From positions 1-10,160 of the forward strand of contig JACMOT010000397.1 in the NCBI GenBank assembly GCA_014377915.1: DNA of 10,160 nt, given 5' to 3'. The stretch comes from Tardiphaga sp. GTDB taxonomy: Bacteria; Pseudomonadota; Alphaproteobacteria; Rhizobiales; Xanthobacteraceae. Numbering within the stretch: the first letter of the stretch is position 1; every line of letters begins with the position of its first letter. The position numbers and the translations under genes were made by a program. Below, in pieces: positions 6,115 to 10,160 of this stretch. The notes beneath the pieces are model-generated. The model had not been told where the DNA came from, ran no database searches, and worked only from the letters and a program-made list of their open reading frames with translations.

Positions 6115-7917
6115 TCAGGCCGGGGCGTCGAGCGGAGCCAGCGGGCTGGCCTCACGATGTTGCAACTTGAAGAACGAGGCATAGCGGCCGCCGCGGCGCA
6201 GCAGGTCGTCGTGGCGACCGCGCTCGACGATCTCGCCGCCTTCAACCACCAGAATGGCATCGGCATGCATGATGGTGTGCAGCCGGTGCGCGATGACGAT
6301 GGTGGTGCGGTTGCGGCACAGATGCTCGATTGCTTCCTGCACTGATTTCTCCGACTCGGAGTCCAGTGCCGCGGTGGCTTCGTCGAGCAGGATCACCGGG
6401 GCGTTCTTTACCAGCGCCCGCGCAATGGCGACGCGCTGGCGCTGGCCGCCGGACAGCTGGGCACCGTGTTCGCCGACCGGCGTGGCATAGCCGAGCGGAA
6501 AGCCCATGATGAAATCATGCGCGCAAGCGGCCTTCGCCGCGGACACGATGTCGGCCTCGGTGGCGCCGACCTTGCCGAAGGCGATGTTCTCCTGGATCGT
6601 GCCGCGGAACAGATAGACGTCCTGGCCGACATAGGCGGTCTGCTGCCGCAGCGACCGCCGCGAAATCTGGCCGATCGACTGGCCGTCGATGGTGATGTCG
6701 CCTTCGCTGACTTCGTAGAGCCGCAGCAGCAGCGCCAGCACGGTTGACTTGCCGCCACCGGACGGGCCGACCAACGCGGTGACCTTGCCGGGTTCGGCGA
6801 CGAAATTCATCCGGTTCAGCACCAGTTCGTTGGGCCGATAGCGGAAGCTGACATCGTGCAATTCGACGCGGGCATCGCTGAGCAGCAAGGCCGGTTTGGC
6901 GTCGTCATTGGGCTCGGAGGCCGGGCTGTCGACGATCTCGAGCAGCATGCGCGCGCCGATCAGGCTGCTGTTGAGCTCGATGTTGAGCCGGGCCAGCCGC
7001 TTCGCCGGCTCGTAGGCGAGCAGGAAGGCGGTGACAAAGGAGAAGAACTGACCGGGCGTCGCGCCCATCGCCACCACGCGGTAGCCGCCATACAGCAGCG
7101 ATCCAGCGATCGCAAAGCCGCCAAGCGTCTCCATCAGCGGGCTGGAGCGGTTGGAAACCCGCGCCATCTTGTTGGCGTTACGCTCCACCGCGGTGATGCT
7201 GGCTTCCATGCGCTCCTGCATGGTGTGTTCGAGGTTGAACGCCTTGACGGTGCGGATGCCCTGCAGCGATTCCTGCATCGTCTCCATGATGTCGGCGGTG
7301 CCGGTGAACTGGTTGCGGGCCAGGCCCTTGATGCGTTTCACCAGCTTGCGCAGCATCAGCATCGCCGGCGGCGCTATCAGGAAACCGAACAGCGCCATGT
7401 ACGGATCCTGCATCAGCATCACGCCGACCAGCGCGATCAGCGACAGCAGATCACGGCCCACGGCATTGATCAGCAGGCTGAGCACCTGTGTCACCGAATT
7501 GGCGCCGGCCGTCAGCCGCGCCAGGAATTCCGAGGAATGCCGTTCCGAGAAGAAGCCGATGCTCTCATTCATCAGCTTGGCGAACAGCCGGCGCTGGTTG
7601 TTGGCCAGGATGGCATTGCTGATCTGCGACAGGATCACCGTATGACCGTAGGTCGTCACGCCTTTCACCAGGAAGATCAGCACGACGACGCCGGAATACA
7701 GCGCGATGCGGTTGATGTCCTTGTCGACATAGGCCTGGTTGATGACCTCGCCGAGCATGTAGGCCGCGCCGGCGGTGGTGCCGGCCGAGACCGCCATCAG
7801 CGCGAAGGCGATCAGGTATCGGCGCCAGTAGGTGGCCGCCTGTTCGGTGACCAGGCGGCGGATCAGCGCCCAGGCGCCGGTGGGATCGTCAGTGATTTTG
7901 CGAGGAATATCAGCCAT
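6115..7917 (-). CDS. MsbA-type ABC exporter, fused transmembrane and ATPase domains
   Basis: A 600-residue half-transporter expected to dimerise in the inner membrane and export a lipid, glycolipid, peptide or drug using ATP. Residues about 30-310 hold six predicted membrane segments (about 34-56, 71-94, 150-169, 172-189, 262-284 and 288-307). The nucleotide-binding domain follows: Walker A GPSGGGKST (384-392, Lys390), Q-loop YVGQD, signature LSGGQ (488-492), Walker B VILLDEA (508-514, Glu513) and H-loop His544. All catalytic residues are present. I chose the ATG at 7915-7917 (MADIPRKI) because a GGAA lies five bases upstream. An in-frame ATG at 7989 would add 24 residues but has no visible ribosome site. 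It lies 124 bases downstream of galE on the same strand, so co-transcription and a link to surface glycolipid export are plausible (inference). Sequence alone does not show the substrate, so msbA itself is not claimed. Confidence 0.93.
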   Translation of the reverse strand: MADIPRKITDDPTGAWALIRRLVTEQAATYWRRYLIAFALMAVSAGTTAGAAYMLGEVINQAYVDKDINRIALYSGVVVLIFLVKGVTTYGHTVILSQISNAILANNQRRLFAKLMNESIGFFSERHSSEFLARLTAGANSVTQVLSLLINAVGRDLLSLIALVGVMLMQDPYMALFGFLIAPPAMLMLRKLVKRIKGLARNQFTGTADIMETMQESLQGIRTVKAFNLEHTMQERMEASITAVERNANKMARVSNRSSPLMETLGGFAIAGSLLYGGYRVVAMGATPGQFFSFVTAFLLAYEPAKRLARLNIELNSSLIGARMLLEIVDSPASEPNDDAKPALLLSDARVELHDVSFRYRPNELVLNRMNFVAEPGKVTALVGPSGGGKSTVLALLLRLYEVSEGDITIDGQSIGQISRRSLRQQTAYVGQDVYLFRGTIQENIAFGKVGATEADIVSAAKAACAHDFIMGFPLGYATPVGEHGAQLSGGQRQRVAIARALVKNAPVILLDEATAALDSESEKSVQEAIEHLCRNRTTIVIAHRLHTIMHADAILVVEGGEIVERGRHDDLLRRGGRYASFFKLQHREASPLAPLDAPA

Positions 7918-8041
7918 CCGCGTTCCAGCGACGGCGCCGGGCAGGGATTTGCCGCAGGCGTCAGAGTCGGTGCGAAACAGCCGTCTCATTGCCCGCTAAA
8001 TGGGGGGATTTCAAGCCGAATTGGCCGGCAGCCAGCCCGGA

Positions 8042-9055
8042 TCAGGCCGATTTGGCCATCAATTCAATGCCATGGCGCTCCAAAGCGAGCTTCTCTTCCC
8101 AGGCCAGCGCATGTTTGGCGATGGTCTCGAGGTTGTCGAATTGCGGCTTCCAGTCCAGCGTGGCGCGAAGCCGGCTGGTGTCGGCGATCATGCTCATGAT
8201 GTCGCCGTCGCGGCGCGGGGCGTGCTGCACGGCAAAGCTGCGCCCGGAGGCGAGGCGCACCGCCTCGATGGTCTCCAGCACCGAATAGCCGCGGCCATAG
8301 CCACAATTCAGGGTGGTCGAGGCGCCGCCGTGGCGCAGGTAGTTCAGCGCGGCGAGATGGGCCTGGACGAGGTCGCTGACGTGGATGAAATCCCGGATGC
8401 AGCTGCCGTCAGGGGTCGGATAATCCGTGCCGAACACGTCGATCTTGCTGCGCTGGCCGGTGGCGGCCTCGACCGCGATCTTCAGCAGATGGGTCGCGCC
8501 CATGGTGGCCAGGCCGGTGCGGCCCTTCGGATCGGCGCCGGCGACGTTGAAATAGCGCAGTACGACGAATTCCATGCCATAGGCCGGTGCGATGTCGTGC
8601 AGCATGATTTCGCTCATCAGCTTCGACGAGCCGTAGGGCGACAGTGGCCGGGTCGGGGCGTCTTCGGCCACCGGCGTAGAATCGGGATTGCCGTAGACGG
8701 CCGCTGTCGAGGAAAAGATGAAGCGCTTGACGCCGCATTTGACCGCGGCGGTGAGCAGATTACGCGTGGTCATGGTGTTGTTGCGGTAATAACTGAGCGG
8801 ATCGCGCATCGAATCCGGCACCACGACCGAGCCGGCGAAATGGATGATGGCGTCGATGCCGTGCGCGGCGATCACGCCCTCGACCAGATTTTCGTCGCCA
8901 ACGTCACCGATGAACAGCGGTACGCCGTCGGGCAGATAATTCGAGAAGCCGGTGGACAGGTTATCGATCACGACCACGCTTTCACGCGCTTCCACCAGCG
9001 CATGAACCATGTGGCTTCCGATATAACCGGCACCGCCGGTAACAAGTACGGTCAT
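8042..9055 (-). CDS. galE: UDP-glucose 4-epimerase
   Basis: Interconverts UDP-glucose and UDP-galactose using tightly bound NAD+, in the cytoplasm. In rhizobia the equivalent (often called exoB) supplies galactose for exopolysaccharide and LPS. The 337-residue protein is a complete extended short-chain dehydrogenase. It has the Rossmann loop GGAGYIGSH (7-15), Asp31 for the adenosine ribose, FSSTAAVYG (114-122) with the catalytic Ser/Thr, and the Tyr141-x3-Lys145 pair in YGSSK. It also has RYFNVAGA (167-174) and GTDYPTPDGSCIRDFIHV (209-226), which is strongly diagnostic of GalE. The ATG at 9053-9055 is preceded by AAGG (9064-9067) eight bases away. It is divergent from the glycosyltransferase at 9187 and is followed on the same strand by the exporter. 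Function is very sure; the polymer supplied is inferred only from the neighbours. Confidence 0.96.
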   Translation of the reverse strand: MTVLVTGGAGYIGSHMVHALVEARESVVVIDNLSTGFSNYLPDGVPLFIGDVGDENLVEGVIAAHGIDAIIHFAGSVVVPDSMRDPLSYYRNNTMTTRNLLTAAVKCGVKRFIFSSTAAVYGNPDSTPVAEDAPTRPLSPYGSSKLMSEIMLHDIAPAYGMEFVVLRYFNVAGADPKGRTGLATMGATHLLKIAVEAATGQRSKIDVFGTDYPTPDGSCIRDFIHVSDLVQAHLAALNYLRHGGASTTLNCGYGRGYSVLETIEAVRLASGRSFAVQHAPRRDGDIMSMIADTSRLRATLDWKPQFDNLETIAKHALAWEEKLALERHGIELMAKSA

Positions 9056-9186
9056 CGATCCAACCTTATCGCTACGCCCATGACATCACGCTAACCGTTC
9101 CGAAGTGAAGAGTGGGTTTCGACGGCTGGTAACTGGCCACTATGCTTAATTTTGCGTATAGGAACTGCGTCGAAAGGAAGACATGC
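9056..9186. other. divergent intergenic region between galE and the glycosyltransferase
   Basis: These 131 bases separate divergent genes and should contain the promoters of both (inference). There is a local AT-rich patch around 9140-9160 (TGCTTAATTTTGCGTATAGG), a plausible site for plus-strand promoter melting, but no clear -35 box at standard spacing. The ribosome site for the plus-strand gene is AAAGGAAG (9173-9180). Confidence 0.4.
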
Positions 9187-10160
9187 GTGCCCATCGCTAA
9201 TAATGCCGCCGGCAAGGTGCAGTTGATCGTCACCAATCTGCATTGGCGTTACTCCGGCGTGACCGCCACCAACCGGATGGTGGCGCCCAAGCTTGCCGCG
9301 ATGTTCCGTGCGGCCTGGCTCGGCTCGGACGCGCCGGAAGGGATTGACCGCATCGGCGCGGCCGATCTGTTGCGGCTATGGTTGCGCCGTGCGCCGGTCA
9401 TCTGGCATGCGCGGCGCAACAACGAGATGATCGCGGGGGTACTGCTGCAGGCGCTCGGTTGGCCTCTGAAGCTGCTATTTACCTCCGCGGCGCAGCGCCA
9501 CCACACCTGGATCACGCGATGGCTGATCGGGCGGATGGATGCGATCATCGCCACCAGCGAGGTCTCGGCTTCCTATCTCAAGCGTTCGGCGACGGTGGTC
9601 ACACACGGCGTCGATCCGGTCCGCTATTCACCGCCCGCGGACCGCGCCGCCGCCTTCGCGGAAGCTGGATTGCCCGGCCGCCATGCGATCGGATGTTTCG
9701 GCCGCGTCCGTGCGCAAAAGGGCACTGACCTGTTCGTGGAAGCGATGTGCGAATTGCTACCGCGCTATCCGGATTTTACGGCCGTGATCGTCGGCGCCGT
9801 CACGCCCGACCAGGCGAGCTTTGCCAATGAGTTGAAAAAGAAGATCGAGGTCGCCGGGCTACGGTCGCGCATCCTTATTCTCGGTGAATTGCCGATTGCC
9901 GAGGTGCAGCGCTGGTACCAGCGCTTGACGATCTATGCCTTTACGTCGCGCAACGAAGGCTTTGGCCTGACGCTGATCGAAGCGATGTCGGTTGGCGCGG
10001 CGCAGGTGGCAACGCGCGCCCGCGCCGCCGAGAAGGCGGTAGAGGATGGCGGCACCGGCGTGCTGGTGCCGACCGGTGATGCCGCGGCGCTGGGTGGGGC
10101 ACTTGAGCCGTTGCTGCGCGATCCCGCCGCGGCGGAAACGATGGGCAAGCGGGCGCGGCA
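9187..10160 (+). CDS. GT4 glycosyltransferase, LpsB/LpcC-like (runs off the right edge)
   Basis: Probably adds a sugar, mannose in the best-known rhizobial relatives, from a nucleotide sugar onto the LPS inner core at the cytoplasmic face. The 324 visible codons show a GT-B fold. N-terminal VTNLHWRYSGVTATNR is followed by VIWHARRNNEMIAG and KLLFTSAAQRHH, then MDAIIATSEVSASYL and HGVDPVRYSP, a run I recognise from LpsB/LpcC-type proteins. The C-terminal domain opens GCFGRVRAQKGTDLF and contains the NEGFGLTLIEA motif with the EX7E pair Glu257/Glu265, then GVLVPTGD. Only the last part of the protein is missing. GTG at 9187 is taken as start because it is in frame and eight bases after AGGA. An ATG at 9183 is in another frame and stops after five codons. 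The gene is divergent from galE. The exact sugar and acceptor are inferred from similarity, not shown. Confidence 0.9.
   Translation, partial: MPIANNAAGKVQLIVTNLHWRYSGVTATNRMVAPKLAAMFRAAWLGSDAPEGIDRIGAADLLRLWLRRAPVIWHARRNNEMIAGVLLQALGWPLKLLFTSAAQRHHTWITRWLIGRMDAIIATSEVSASYLKRSATVVTHGVDPVRYSPPADRAAAFAEAGLPGRHAIGCFGRVRAQKGTDLFVEAMCELLPRYPDFTAVIVGAVTPDQASFANELKKKIEVAGLRSRILILGELPIAEVQRWYQRLTIYAFTSRNEGFGLTLIEAMSVGAAQVATRARAAEKAVEDGGTGVLVPTGDAAALGGALEPLLRDPAAAETMGKRAR

Noticed and set aside
6856..8199. A 447-residue plus-strand open frame opposite the ABC exporter.
   Set aside because: It is low-complexity and rich in His, Gln, Arg and Asp, as expected from the antisense of a coding strand, and the exporter has every ATPase motif.
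8000..9094. A 364-residue plus-strand open frame opposite galE.
   Set aside because: It is an antisense shadow of galE, with no domain or plausible start signal.

Overview
The window is high-GC (roughly 60-65 % by eye) chromosomal DNA from an alphaproteobacterium. It most resembles the Bradyrhizobium/Rhodopseudomonas/Nitrobacter group. Evidence for this is the alphaproteobacterial form of adenosylhomocysteinase (473 codons with an internal insertion), the MetK type, a rhizobial LpsB/LpcC-like core glycosyltransferase, and palindromic intergenic repeats of the kind common in that group (TCGTCATTGCGAG and CCCCGGAATGAC ends). These assignments come from recognising protein and repeat motifs, not from a database search.

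Layout. (1) 1-624, minus: the N-terminal part of UDP-glucose 6-dehydrogenase, cut by the window edge. (2) 871-2226, plus, divergent from it: an unnamed protein with a small helix-turn-helix-like N-terminus joined to a class I SAM-dependent methyltransferase-like fold. (3) 2282-3478, plus: metK (SAM synthetase), 55 bases downstream. (4) 3489-3604: a palindromic repeat. (5) 3627-5048, plus: ahcY (S-adenosylhomocysteine hydrolase), broken by one in-frame TAG at 4425-4427, then a clear intrinsic terminator (5073-5101) and a second palindromic repeat region (5122-5249). (6) 5259-5960, minus: a fumarylacetoacetate hydrolase-family enzyme. (7) 5991-6080: a third palindromic repeat. (8) 6115-7917, minus: an MsbA-type ABC exporter with fused membrane and ATPase domains. 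(9) 8042-9055, minus: galE (UDP-glucose 4-epimerase). (10) 9187 to the right edge, plus: a GT4 glycosyltransferase resembling rhizobial LPS-core mannosyltransferases.

Two themes emerge. The outer genes (ugd, galE, exporter, glycosyltransferase) make, interconvert, use or export sugar or lipid precursors for surface polysaccharide or LPS. The inner block (methyltransferase-like protein, metK, ahcY) is the SAM cycle: MetK makes SAM, methyltransferases turn it into S-adenosylhomocysteine (SAH), and AhcY removes the SAH. The FAH-family enzyme is probably an unrelated aromatic-catabolism or housekeeping hydrolase.

The most striking observation is the single amber codon in ahcY. It sits exactly at the conserved lysine after the GxGxxG NAD-binding loop, in an otherwise intact gene. 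It needs checking as a sequencing error, a recent null mutation or (less likely) a recoded codon. The next most interesting items are the HTH/methyltransferase protein leading into metK and the related inverted repeats that flank ahcY. I see no CRISPR array, transposase, phage gene, tRNA, rRNA or clear defence system.
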